Below are positions 35,997-46,119 of a stretch of DNA of 64,000 nucleotides, one piece after another. Origin of the DNA: Symbiodinium natans (Eukaryota; Sar; Dinophyceae; Suessiales; Symbiodiniaceae); contig CAJNDS010001735.1 of NCBI GenBank assembly GCA_905221605.1, positions 309,136-373,135 on the forward strand, in the 5' to 3' direction. How positions within the stretch are numbered: the stretch's first letter is position 1; each line of letters begins with the position of its first letter. A program made the translations under genes and the position numbers. Under the pieces are notes generated by a model. It worked only from the letters and a program-made list of their open reading frames with translations. It had not been told where the DNA came from and did not search any database.

Positions 35997-36439
35997 ACAG
36001 GGATTGCAAGCGGTGGCAACAGGCTGTACAGACCAGTTGCTCAAGTTCGCCGCAGCTCCGGCTTTCACTCTCTTACTAACCGTGCCTTGCGGTCCCCCCG
36101 AGCATACTGGGCTGATCCCTGCCCGCCGGCCTATCTGTTCGGGTCAGAGGGTCTGCACCTCTCTGCTGCCTCGGTGCCACTTGGCCACGAGGCCCATGGA
36201 AGGCATCCCTGTTTGGCACGCTCGCTGAAACTCTGCTCCAGGGACTGGGCATCGCGGAAGTGCCCTGCCCTGGTAGTTCGCTCCAGTCGAAGGATGCACC
36301 TTCCCTCTCGGCTCACCTCTGAGGTTATGATAGCCAGGCTATCCCTCTTAGAGGGTGGGCTCCATGGCATCTTGGCAGCTACCCTACCTGAAAACTGCCT
36401 ACCACTTGCCTTCTCACTTGAGCCAGAGCCTTGAGCCAA
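35997..36439 (-). mobile_element. Rep-A copy 4, 5' part only
   Basis: Covers only the first 440 bp of Rep-A, from the tandem SL relicts (36417-36428 and 36430-36439) to GCAATCCCTG. It is cut where it meets the SL-LINE copy 1 start. Confidence 0.75.
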
Positions 36440-36498
36440 CCCAGGTTCAACCTGGGTTCAACCCGGGTTCAGAACCCGGGTCAGAATCCAGGTTCTGA
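36440..36498. repeat. AACCTGGGTT junction array
   Basis: Five motif copies plus the variants AACCCGGGTT and AATCCAGGTT, between two Rep-A copies. Confidence 0.75.
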
Positions 36499-38102
36499 AT
36501 TTTTTTCCGAGTTGAGCTTGGTTTGCGAGTCCACCATCTTGGTGTTTGGGACCGGAGTCCGTACTGCTAAGTACCACTACACTATCTTGAGCAGCAGAGG
36601 CTAACTGTACAGGTAAAGCCTTCTGCTACTAGTGCCACTACTGAGGGTGGGACCTCAAGCCTATGAGGTCATTGCCTCAGCCTCTCACTAGAGGGTGGCA
36701 CCTCTCGCTGCTGCTCCCTCCTCTTCCCAGTACTGAGTGAGAGGGTAGCCCCTATCTGTGGGTGCGGATTGCCTCAGGTCCGCATGCAAACTACCCTTCT
36801 CCCTTTCCTGTCAGTAGGAGGGCATCCCTCCTGGTGCACAGCAAGGCATATACATTCTGCACTCAGAACCTGCGGCCTGCTTCAGCTGAGAGGAAAGAAC
36901 TGCGGTAACTGCTCAGCCTGCAGCCCTGTGGGCCCTGGGCAGTGAAGCCCGCCACTTCACAGCCCGAGGATGCCACCTCCACACTCCTGGCGTCTGGCAC
37001 TCCAGGACACTGTGTGGGGGGTTCCAGAAAGCACCTCCTGAAAACTACCCTGTGCGAGGGTGGATGGGACCACCTGGACAAGGCTTATGTCTACAGGCTT
37101 GGGGACACTGCGCCCCTCAACTTGGTATATTTGGCGCAGGGTCGACGCCTCCCCTCAACAAGGCGCGGGGACCACGCTTTCCCCTCAATTCCCCCATGCA
37201 CGAAGTGCACTGGCGCGGGGAAACACGCCAGGCAGAAGCCAAACCCATAAACATAAACCTCAGGCAGCGCCTAAGGCGGAATCTTGCCTCTGGTAGCTAT
37301 CCCACTTTCAAGCACTGCCGCCAGTGTGGATTTACCGTAGATGAGTCCTAGGCAAGGCCAAGGTGGACAAACTAAAGCTCCTGACACTAAGCTTGGTAGG
37401 ACTGGGCATACCCCAGCATGACAAAGGTCAGGAGGGCCTTATACCACTCATCTCAAAGAGGATAAAACCTCTGGCTGTGTGAGTCACGAAAGAGCCCGCC
37501 AGATCTATCTCACACTTCAAGCCAATGTTGAACTGGTTAGCAGCCAGTGTAGGCGATAGCCCGTTACAAGCCACAGACAATGTTGGCCACTGCATCACGT
37601 TCCCTAATCGCCACTGCAGACTCCCAAACTTCCAGCTTCCTAACTCCAGCTCTCCAGGGATTGCAAGCGGTGGCAACAGGCTGTACAGACCAGTTGCTCA
37701 AGTTCGCCGCAGCTCCGGCTTTCACTCTCTTACTAACCGTGCCTTGCGGTCCCCCCGAGCATACTGGGCTGATCCCTGCCCGCCGGCCCTTGCCCCTATC
37801 TGTTCGGGTCAGAGGGTCTGCACCTCTCTGCTGCCTCGGTGCCACTTGGCCACGAGGCCCATGGAAGGCATCCCTGTTTGGCACGCTCGCTGAAACTCTG
37901 CTCCAGGGACTGGGCATCGCGGAAGTGCCCTGCCCTGGTAGTTCGCTCCAGTCGAAGGATGCACCTTCCCTCTCGGCTCACCTCTGAGGTTATGATAGCC
38001 AGGCTATCCCTCTTAGAGGGTGGGCTCCATGGCATCTAGGCAGCTACCCTACCTGAAAACTGCCTACCACTTGCCTTCTCACTTGAGCCAGAGCCTTGAG
38101 CC
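36499..38102 (-). mobile_element. Rep-A copy 5, with internal deletions
   Basis: Reads from the A-rich tail (36499 on) to the SL relict at 38095-38102. Relative to copy 3 it lacks segments near 36880 (the GTACAGGTAATTGG part) and near 37585. Confidence 0.75.
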
Positions 38103-38148
38103 GGATCCAGGTTCTGAACCCGGGTTCAACCTGGGTTCAACCTGGGTT
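38103..38148. repeat. AACCTGGGTT junction array
   Basis: Four motif copies between Rep-A copy 5 and the truncated Rep-B copy 3. Confidence 0.75.
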
Positions 38149-38600
38149 CGAGGATAGCACAGAGGTACCATCCTCGCTACCGGAGCGGAACCCTGACCGC
38201 CTCCCTCTGACAGCCTGCACAAGTGCACCAAAGGCCTTGAGGGACCTTTTGTCAGGAGGTTCCTAACCTCTCATGAGGTACCAGCCTCTGGTAGCATCCC
38301 GAAGGGGATGCAAGCTGAGGTTCATCCTCACTGCCAGAGAACACCCCTGGCCCCTTCTCTCACGGTTGCAACCCCTGCACCAGCAACCTGAGGAGCTTTT
38401 GCCAGGAGGTTTCTTTCCTCTCATGAGGTACAACCTCTGGTAGCATCCCAAAGAGGATGGTAGCTTAGGAGGAGGTTCTTCCTCCCCTGTACATTAGGGC
38501 CAAGAGGGCCATCAGTGGTGCCAGTACAGAGGCACGGTTTTCACAACCCAAACACCAAGACGGTGGATCGCATTTGTTCGCTCAACTCGGAAAAAAAATT
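38149..38600 (+). mobile_element. Rep-B copy 3, 3' part only
   Basis: A 5'-truncated copy starting CGAGGATAGCAC (equivalent to 26298) and keeping the LINE-like 3' region and A tail. 5' truncation is typical of target-primed reverse transcription. Confidence 0.78.
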
Positions 38601-38622
38601 CAACCTGGGTTCAACCTGGGTT
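38601..38622. repeat. AACCTGGGTT junction array
   Basis: Two motif copies directly before a 17-nt SL relict (38623-38639). Confidence 0.7.
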
Positions 38623-39690
38623 CGCCATTTTGGCTCAAGCTCACACAGCCAGAGGTTTTATCCTCTTTGAGATGAGTGGTATAAGGCCCTCCTGACCTTT
38701 GTCATGCTGGGGTATGCCCAGTCCTACCAAGCTTAGTGTCAGGAGCTTTAGTTTGTCCACCTTGGCCTTGCCTAGGACTCATCTACAGTAAATCCACACT
38801 GGCGGCAGTGCTTGAGAGTGGGATAGCTACCAGAGGCAAGATTCCGCCTTAGGCGCTGCCTGAGGTTTATGTTTATGGTTTGGCTTCTGCCTGGCGTGTT
38901 TCCCCGCGCCAGTGCACTTCGTGCATGGGGGAATTGAGGGGAAAGCGTGGTCCCCGCGCCTTGTTGAGGGGAGGCGTCGACCCTGCGCCAAATATACCAA
39001 GTTGAGGGGTGCAGTGTCCCCAAGCCTGTAGACATAAGCCTTGTCCAGGTGGTCCCATCCACCCTCGCACAGGGTAGTTTTCAGGAGGTGCTTTCTGGAA
39101 CCCCCACACAGTGTCCTGGAGTGCCAGACGCCAGGAGTGTGGAGGTGGCATCCTCGGGCTGTGAAGTGGCGGGCTTCACTGCCCAGGGCCCACAGGGCTG
39201 CAGGCTGAGCAGTTACGGCAGTTCTTTCCTCTCAGCTGAAGCAGGACAACCCTGTAGCTGGGCCAAACCAATTTGTACAGGTAATTGGTGCCTGTGGTCG
39301 AGGGGTCGCAGGTTCTGAGTGCAGAATGTATATGCCTTGCTGTGCACCAGGAGGGATGCCCTCCTACTGACAGGAAAGGGAGAAGGGTAGTTTGCATGCG
39401 GACCTGAGGCAATCCGCACCCACAGATAGGGGCTACCCTCTCACTCAGTATTGGTGGGGCTCGGTGGAGCTTAGCAGCAGCGAGAGGTGCCACCCTCTAG
39501 TGAGAAGCTGAGGCAATGACCTCATAGGCTTGAGGTCCCACCCTCAGTAGTGGCACTAGTAGCAGAAGGCTTTACCTGTACAGTTAGCCTCTGCTGCTCA
39601 AGATAGTGTAGTGGTACTTAGCAGTACGGACTCCGGTCCCAAACACCAAGATGGTGGACTCGCAAACCAAGCTCAACTCGGAAAAAATTG
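38623..39690 (+). mobile_element. SL relict plus Rep-A copy 6 (5'-truncated)
   Basis: A 17-nt SL relict, CGCCATTTTGGCTCAAG, is joined directly to Rep-A sequence from CTCACACAGCC, which lies in the middle of the full element (27402). From there it matches copy 3 almost base for base to the tail. Confidence 0.78.
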
Positions 39691-39781
39691 AACCTGGGTT
39701 CTGGGTTGAATCTGGGTTCAACCTGGGTTCAACTTAAGTTCAACCTGGGTTGAACCTGGCTGAACCCCAGGTCAAATTTGC
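39691..39781. repeat. AACCTGGGTT junction array (duplicate of 28450-28540)
   Basis: Identical to the array after Rep-A copy 3, as part of the 1.8-kb direct duplication. Confidence 0.75.
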
Positions 39782-40466
39782 AACCAAAGTTTGATCAAAG
39801 TTTGAGCATTGTTTGATCTGATTGTTTTGGACGTCGGAGCACACAACATCCTATTTTTGTTTTTAAAATACGAGCGGGGGGGTTGGGGGGGCGCAGCCCC
39901 CCCATTTACTTCTTGTAAAGTGGGAAGGGAGAAGAGAGAAGGGATTTTATTTTAAATTATAAAGAGACGAGCAGCTGGAGAAAGGGGAAGAGAAAATGTG
40001 GAGTGGGAGGGAAGGGAGAAGAGAGAAGGGAATGCATTCAATTCCACCCCCCTTCGAATCTTTTGTTTTTTGTATCTCATTATTCGAATCAGAGGAGAAG
40101 AGAGAAGGGATTTTTTTTCTAAATTCCACACCCCCTCGATTTTTTGTTTTTTGTATTTTGTTATTTGAAAAATTAGAGGAGTAGAGATAAGATTGTTCTG
40201 GTTTCTCGAAGTGGACAGAATGCGTGGGAGCAAGGGAGAAGAGAGAAGGGAATGTATATTCTAAATTCCACCCCCCTCGAATTTTTTGTTTTTTGTATTT
40301 CATGAGACTTTAAACATTACCTTCTCTTCAAGAAGAGAGAGAAGGAAATTTATTCTAAATTCCACCCCCTTCAAATCTTGTTGTATTTTTGTATTTGTTT
40401 TTTAGATTTCATTATTCGAAATTAGAGAAGTGAGGGGGGTCTTAAGGGGGAGGCTTATAGGGGGCG
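39782..40466. repeat. Second copy of the A/T-rich block
   Basis: Essentially identical to 28541-29226, including the G7/C7 hairpin. It ends in GGGGGCGT, where it fuses to the RT gene of SL-LINE copy 2. Confidence 0.8.
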
Positions 40467-40889
40467 TTTACCCGGGGAGGCTTTATCCCATGGGAACTTC
40501 TCGGCAGTTTCTCGCATCCATTTCTTGACGACCTGTGCTCTGCAGAAGCACCAAAGCCGATAGGTGATGGATGTGAGGGTTATGGGCCTTTCTACGTCAG
40601 CATTTTTGGGCAGGAGTGCCACATGGTGCGCCTGCCAGTGCTGCGGCGCCACTCCTGTGGTTTCAGCCAAGTTCAGGACTTGGGTGAGCTGTTCATAGGC
40701 CGGTCCAGGGAGGTTTTTGAGGGCAGCATAGGTGAGCCCATCAAGACCTCCTGCCTTGTCGGTGACATTCTTGAGGATGGCCTCGAGCACCTTTGTTGTG
40801 ATTTTAACAGCGGGGAGGATTTTGCTGCATCCAGCAGGGTCTGGACGATCGGGGGGGAACATTCTACCTCTCCCCAAATTGCGACCCAC
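40455..40889 (-). pseudogene. SL-LINE copy 2 RT, truncated
   Basis: 144 codons, equivalent to residues 1-140 of the copy 1 RT frame (GGLDGLTYAALKNLPG, ERPITLTSITYRLW), cut after WDKASPG before the catalytic blocks. It cannot encode a polymerase. Confidence 0.8.
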
Positions 40890-42991
40890 TGCTTCCTCCT
40901 GGCCCCTGGGCGCTCTTCGCCTGGGAGGTTTTGGAAGGGCCGATCCAGGACTTTTTTACTCTTTTTGAGAGAACTGTAGCGAGGTCTCATCCCTTTCACT
41001 AAACCCGCTTGGAGCCAGTCCTTGTACTGGGCCTGTTGCTCCTTGGCTCTCTGCATCTGGAGGGCCGCCTCCTTTTGCCTGGCAACAACACTCAAAGACC
41101 GCCACTGTGGTGCTGTTGCTGAGCATTGCTGGTACAATGCTGTGAGGAAGGCAGTACCTTCAGCAATGTCTTGACAGGCTTGGAGGGTGCCTAGGTCCGG
41201 TAGGTGCTGTTGGGAGGCGGGCACTTCTTCCAGGATTCTGGCTATGCGCGCCCACCAGCCCACTTCAGAGCTTTTGGGGGCAGTGGAAGGGCGCTGAAAG
41301 AATAAGGGTCCCCACTGGGCCTGCACACACCAACCTCTGCCAGTCCTCGGTGCATCGTGGCAGTGCTCCAGGCTGGCCGCCCAGGTCGCCAGCTGCCAGG
41401 TGCTCTGGTCCTCTTGGGCACAGGTCCTGTCCATTATGGCGAAGTGGGAGGGTTGGACCTCTGCTGTGAGTTTCGGGAACTGGGGAAGTTTCCAGGATTT
41501 CCATTCGCTGGCACCGTCCTTGACTTTGAGGTGCAAGGCTGCATGTGGTTTCCACGGGACTGTCCAAGTGGCAGACAGATCCACCAGGGCTTCCAGGCTC
41601 CTACTCACCACCCCAAAGTCCAGCTCCGCCCCATGGTTGCATGTAGCTTCTCCCGTGGCTACCATCCGCCCCCGCATCACCTGGATCAGCGCTGTGTCCT
41701 GAACTTCAGTCGGGTCCAGGTTCCAATCCCCCAAGATGATCCAGGGCTCCGGGAGGGTTCTTACGAAAGCTACCAGAGAGGATAGCACCTCTGCATTCGT
41801 GGGACCATTCAGGCCTTCCGTGTCCCTCAGGTAGAGGGACACAATCGTGTAGTCCCACCGTCTTTGTCTCAGGCCCACGGCTGTGTAGCCCGCCCCTTCG
41901 CATTGGTAGGTGGCTTTTTGCCACTCCGCTATTTTTGGGAAAGGCACAGGCAGTGCCCCCCAATCTTGCGCCCTTGTCCGACAGGGAGGCCGCTCAGCAT
42001 AGAGATCCCATCCTAGGGATTGCAGTGTGGCTCGCCTTCCATGCAGCAGTTCCGGTGTGAGGTGGGTTTCCTGCAGACACACCACCTTGGCTTTGGAGGA
42101 GGTTACCCACTCCAACGCCCCGTTGTTGAAACTGGTGACATTGGCGCTCATGATGCTCAGATACTGGTCAGGCGAGGCGGAAGGTTTAACCTTCTCATGG
42201 CTGGGCTCTTCTGAGTCGGTGCCCTCGCCATGTGCAAGGTCTTCCTCTCGTTCCTGCCGACCCAGCACCTGTTCCGGTGTCAAGGGCTCCTCACTTTTTG
42301 GGAGCTCAGAGGTTATCACCTCCTTTGCCTGCTGGATGGCTTTCCCGGTGACATCCTCTCCTTGCTCCAGGGCATGCAGGACCATCCTACACCAACCCCA
42401 GGCCAGGGAGTCTTCCGCCATCACCTCCTCTTGGGCTTCGATGAAGCTTAGAAGGGTGGCTTCCTTCGCCTGGAAGGGGCTCGCTTGGTCTTCCAGGAGG
42501 CTGACCACCTCCTGCCATGTCATTTGCAAACCCAAGTCTTCTGGGCTGCAGAGGGAAGGTATCACCTTCTGGGCTTCATCATTCCATTGTGGCGGGGGGG
42601 GGTCTTGGGTAACCAGAGGGTTCCCATCAGGGTTCACCTCCCTCAGTGGCTGCATTTGTTCGCCGTCTGCTACCGCCTCTTCATCTGTAAGGTCCAGCTT
42701 GAAAAACTTTGGCCCTGTGATCGGAACGCTTTCTGGCGACTCCTTTCCAGGCCGACAAAAGTGGCTGGGCTTCTGCCAGCCTTGCTCACAACCACTGCTT
42801 TCTGCAGTAAGTTGTTTCCCCAAGGCCTCCCTCAATCTTTTCCCATGTAGATTGATGTGAGCACCTCGCTTGTAATAGTCAGCACATGCAACTAGGAACT
42901 GCTGGGCAGTTCGCAGCATGTGTTCCAGCCCTGAGCTGGGGTCGCACATTGGCTCTGTGGGGCCCTTGCTTTGGGGCTCCAGGCCCCACAC
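40673..42991 (-). CDS. SL-LINE copy 2 N-terminal domain plus endonuclease
   Basis: 772 codons in one frame. Residues 1-190 equal the separate 34485-35054 frame of copy 1 (GLEHMLRTAQQFLVACADYY), followed by the endonuclease (YLSIMSANVTSFNNG, KVVCLQETHL, WIILGDWNLDP, GAELDFGVVS) and the helical linker. It includes two residues (QYKDWLQAG) missing from copy 1. It shows that the N-terminal domain and endonuclease belong to one protein, and that the step into the RT frame, present in both copies, is older than the duplication or is part of normal expression. Confidence 0.82.
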   Translation of the reverse strand: MWGLEPQSKGPTEPMCDPSSGLEHMLRTAQQFLVACADYYKRGAHINLHGKRLREALGKQLTAESSGCEQGWQKPSHFCRPGKESPESVPITGPKFFKLDLTDEEAVADGEQMQPLREVNPDGNPLVTQDPPPPQWNDEAQKVIPSLCSPEDLGLQMTWQEVVSLLEDQASPFQAKEATLLSFIEAQEEVMAEDSLAWGWCRMVLHALEQGEDVTGKAIQQAKEVITSELPKSEEPLTPEQVLGRQEREEDLAHGEGTDSEEPSHEKVKPSASPDQYLSIMSANVTSFNNGALEWVTSSKAKVVCLQETHLTPELLHGRRATLQSLGWDLYAERPPCRTRAQDWGALPVPFPKIAEWQKATYQCEGAGYTAVGLRQRRWDYTIVSLYLRDTEGLNGPTNAEVLSSLVAFVRTLPEPWIILGDWNLDPTEVQDTALIQVMRGRMVATGEATCNHGAELDFGVVSRSLEALVDLSATWTVPWKPHAALHLKVKDGASEWKSWKLPQFPKLTAEVQPSHFAIMDRTCAQEDQSTWQLATWAASLEHCHDAPRTGRGWCVQAQWGPLFFQRPSTAPKSSEVGWWARIARILEEVPASQQHLPDLGTLQACQDIAEGTAFLTALYQQCSATAPQWRSLSVVARQKEAALQMQRAKEQQAQYKDWLQAGLVKGMRPRYSSLKKSKKVLDRPFQNLPGEERPGARRKQWVAIWGEVECSPPIVQTLLDAAKSSPLLKSQQRCSRPSSRMSPTRQEVLMGSPMLPSKTSLDRPMNSSPKS

Positions 42992-43484
42992 GCCGAGTCC
43001 CTAGGCGCTCCTCAAGGCCCGGAGGGGTGGGGCCCTCCTGTGTGCGACGCCTCTTTGCTTCTCGCTCCGCCTTAATTTCATGGAGTTTCTTCTCTTGCTC
43101 CTCGTTGAGGCTTACCCCCAGTTCATTAAGGATGCTGTCGACCTCCATGTCCGCAGCGGATTCGCAGAAGACTTTCTCTTTGAGCAGGCCTGAGCTTGCT
43201 TCTACTGCCTTCTGTGCCCTCTCAGCTTGCTCATTCAGCACGATCATTTCTTGTAGAAGCTGCCTTAATGACTCCTTCGCCATGTCGATGCGCTTCTGCA
43301 GGCCAATCTTTTGATCGGCAATATGCTTGAGCTTGCCAGCTGCGCTTTGCCAGCTCTGGCTGGCCTGGCTTGCAGCTTGGGAGGGCGTCACCTCCTGGCT
43401 GGCCTTGAGGCCTTTCAGGTAGGCTTTGACCTCCTCCGGCAGGGCAGCTTCATGCTTCTGGCACAGGTCTGTGAGGTCGTCCAC
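42879..43484 (-). CDS. SL-LINE copy 2 ORF1 coiled-coil part
   Basis: 201 codons, differing from the copy 1 protein by about one residue (GTRRVGPG instead of GTRRAGPG). Same helical, charged composition and same phase relation to its neighbours as in copy 1. Confidence 0.65.
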   Translation of the reverse strand: MDDLTDLCQKHEAALPEEVKAYLKGLKASQEVTPSQAASQASQSWQSAAGKLKHIADQKIGLQKRIDMAKESLRQLLQEMIVLNEQAERAQKAVEASSGLLKEKVFCESAADMEVDSILNELGVSLNEEQEKKLHEIKAEREAKRRRTQEGPTPPGLEERLGTRRVGPGAPKQGPHRANVRPQLRAGTHAANCPAVPSCMC

Positions 43485-43846
43485 CTCTTCCTTGACCTGT
43501 GCCTTGGGTGGTTTGTACCCTGCCTCCTGGAGGTTACCTCTTCAGGCACATTGTCCCACGCCACTCCAAGGGCTTGCAGGACCTTGTTCGGCAGTGGTGC
43601 TTTCGGAGTCTTGGGCTTCTTTGGCGGCTGCCAGTGAGCGGCCTCAGCAACCGTAGGCCATTGTGGCTTCCACTGGTTCCAGTTCTGTCTCGCCTTGCGA
43701 ATGCTGTTTGCCCAGGGTGTTCTGCATTTCTTGCAGAGCATGTGCGGCTGGGCCTTGTCCGCCCAAATCCATCCTGTGCAGCTTTGACCACTGCAACAGA
43801 TGTACTCGTGGGGGGCCATGGCTAAGAGGAAGGCACCTCTGGGCAA
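43415..43846 (-). CDS. SL-LINE copy 2 ORF1 zinc-ribbon part
   Basis: 143 codons, identical to 35478-35909 as read. It lies about 78 bp from the inner SL relict. Confidence 0.65.
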   Translation of the reverse strand: MPRGAFLLAMAPHEYICCSGQSCTGWIWADKAQPHMLCKKCRTPWANSIRKARQNWNQWKPQWPTVAEAAHWQPPKKPKTPKAPLPNKVLQALGVAWDNVPEEVTSRRQGTNHPRHRSRKRWTTSQTCARSMKLPCRRRSKPT

Positions 43847-43955
43847 ACTGTCCTAGGCTGGCTACCAGGCTAGGAAGGCTGAGACCTCCGAAACTTCCCT
43901 CAGGCTACTCCTTGGGCCGAAAACTTGAGCCGAAATGGCTTGAGCCAAAATGGCG

Positions 43956-43978
43956 AACCCAGGTTGAACCCAGGTTGA
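43956..43978. repeat. AACCCAGGTT junction array
   Basis: Two motif copies between the SL relict of SL-LINE copy 2 and the tail of Rep-B copy 4. Confidence 0.7.
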
Positions 43979-44429
43979 ATTTTTTTTCCGAGTTGAGCGA
44001 ACAAATGCGATCCACCGTCTTGGTGTTTGGGTTGTGAAAACCGTGCCTCTGTACTGGCACCACTGATGGCCCTCTTGGCCCTAATGTACAGGGGAGGAAG
44101 AACCTCCTCCTAAGCTACCATCCTCTTTCAAATGCTACCAGAGGTTGTACCTCATGAGAGGAAAGAAACCTCCTGGCAAAAGCTCCTCAGGTTGCTGGTG
44201 CAGGGGTTGCAACCGTGAGAGAAGGGGCCAGGGGTGTTCTCTGGCAGTGAGGATGAACCTCAGCTTGCATCCCCTTCGGGATGCTACCAGAGGCTGGTAC
44301 CTCATGAGAGGTTAGGAACCTCCTGACAAAAGGTCCCTCAAGGCCTTTGGTGCACTTGTGCAGGCTGTCAGAGGGAGGCGGTCAGGGTTCCGCTCCGGTA
44401 GCGAGGATGGTACCTCTGTGCTATCCTCG
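43979..44429 (-). mobile_element. Rep-B copy 4, 3' part only
   Basis: Mirror image of Rep-B copy 3 with a few substitutions (near 44130). It carries the tail and LINE-like hairpin region only. Confidence 0.78.
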
Positions 44430-44475
44430 AACCCAGGTTGAACCCAGGTTGAACCCGGGTTCAGAACCTGGATCC
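44430..44475. repeat. AACCCAGGTT junction array
   Basis: Mirror of 38103-38148. Confidence 0.75.
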
Positions 44476-46061
44476 GGCTCAAGGCTCTGGCTCAAGTGAG
44501 AAGGCAAGTGGTAGGCAGTTTTCAGGTAGGGTAGCTGCCTAGATGCCATGGAGCCCACCCTCTAAGAGGGATAGCCTGGCTATCATAACCTCAGAGGCAT
44601 CCTTCGACTGGAGCGAACTACCAGGGCAGGGCACTTCCGCGATGCCCAGTCCCTGGAGCAGAGTTTCAGCGAGCGTGCCAAACAGGGATGCCTTCCATGG
44701 GCCTCGTGGCCAAGTGGCACCGAGGCAGCAGAGAGGTGCAGACCCTCTGACCCGAACAGATAGGGGCAAGGGCCGGCGGGCAGGGATCAGCCCAGTATGC
44801 TCGGGGGGACCGCAAGGCACGGTTAGTAAGAGAGTGAAAGCCGGAGCTGCGGCGAACTTGAGCAACTGGTCTGTACAGCCTGTTGCCACCGCTTGCAATC
44901 CCTGGAGAGCTGGAGTTAGGAAGCTGGAAGTTTGGGAGTCTGCAGTGGCGATTAGGGAACGTGATGCAGTGGCCAACATTGTCTGTGGCTTGTAACGGGC
45001 TATCGCCTACACTGGCTGCTAACCAGTTCAACATTGGCTTGAAGTGTGAGATAGATCTGGCGGGCTCTTTCGTGACTCACACAGCCAGAGGTTTTATCCT
45101 CTTTGAGATGAGTGGTATAAGGCCCTCCTGACCTTTGTCATGCTGGGGTATGCCCAGTCCTACCAAGCTTAGTGTCAGGAGCTTTAGTTTGTCCACCTTG
45201 GCCTTGCCTAGGACTCATCTACGGTAAATCCACACTGGCGGCAGTGCTTGAGAGTGGGATAGCTACCAGAGGCAAGATTCCGCCTTAGGCGCTGCCTGAG
45301 GTTTATGTTTATGGGTTTGGCTTCTGCCTGGCGTGTTTCCCCGCGCCAGTGCACTTCGTGCATGGGGGAATTGAGGGGAAAGCGTGGTCCCCGCGCCTTG
45401 TTGAGGGGAGGCGTCGACCCTGCGCCAAATATTCCAAGTTGAGGGGCGCAGTGTCCCCAAGCCTGTAGACATAAGCCTTGTCCAGGTGGTCCCATCCACC
45501 CTCGCACAGGGTAGTTTTCAGGAGGTGCTTTCTGGAACCCCCCACACAGTGTCCTGGAGTGCCAGACGCCAGGAGTGTGGAGGTGGCATCCTCGGGCTGT
45601 GAAGTGGCGGGCTTCACTGCCCAGGGCCCACAGGGCTGCAGGCTGAGCAGTTACCGCAGTTCTTTCCTCTCAGCTGAAGCAGGCCGCAGGTTCTGAGTGC
45701 AGAATGTATATGCCTTGCTGTGCACCAGGAGGGATGCCCTCCTACTGACAGGAAAGGGAGAAGGGTAGTTTGCATGCGGACCTGAGGCAATCCGCACCCA
45801 CAGATAGGGGCTACCCTCTCACTCAGTACTGGGAAGAGGAGGGAGCAGCAGCGAGAGGTGCCACCCTCTAGTGAGAGGCTGAGGCAATGACCTCATAGGC
45901 TTGAGGTCCCACCCTCAGTAGTGGCACTAGTAGCAGAAGGCTTTACCTGTACAGTTAGCCTCTGCTGCTCAAGATAGTGTAGTGGTACTTAGCAGTACGG
46001 ACTCCGGTCCCAAACACCAAGATGGTGGACTCGCAAACCAAGCTCAACTCGGAAAAAAATT
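44476..46061 (+). mobile_element. Rep-A copy 7, with internal deletions
   Basis: Starts with GGCTCAAG (44476-44483) and a second SL-like CTCTGGCTCAAG, and ends with CACC-AAGAT-GGTG and the A-rich tail. It shares the internal deletions of copy 5 and has one further small deletion near 44597. Confidence 0.78.
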
Positions 46062-46119
46062 CAGAACCTGGATTCTGACCCGGGTTCTGAACACGGGTTG
46101 AACCCAGGTTGAACCTGGG
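46062..46119. repeat. AACCCAGGTT junction array
   Basis: Mirror of 36440-36498, with one base change (AACACGGGTT). Confidence 0.75.

Larger units (their letters stand above)
35998..38639. repeat. Left arm of a 2.6-kb inverted repeat
   Basis: Reverse complement of 43939-46569 with only small indels (for example about 9 bp near 36130 and about 20 bp near 37975). The arm ends exactly at the SL relict 38623-38639; the other arm ends at the matching relict 43939-43955. It contains Rep-A copies 4 and 5 and Rep-B copy 3. Confidence 0.85.
40467..43938 (-). mobile_element. SL-LINE copy 2, 3' half deleted
   Basis: Almost identical to 32538-35996 of copy 1. It lacks the second half of RT, RNase H and the 3' UTR because the sequence jumps to the A/T-rich block. 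At its 5' end two SL relicts lie in tandem: CCATTTCGGCTCAAG (43924-43938) and CGCCATTTTGGCTCAAG (43939-43955). Its gag-like/endonuclease frame is better preserved than in copy 1. Confidence 0.85.
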
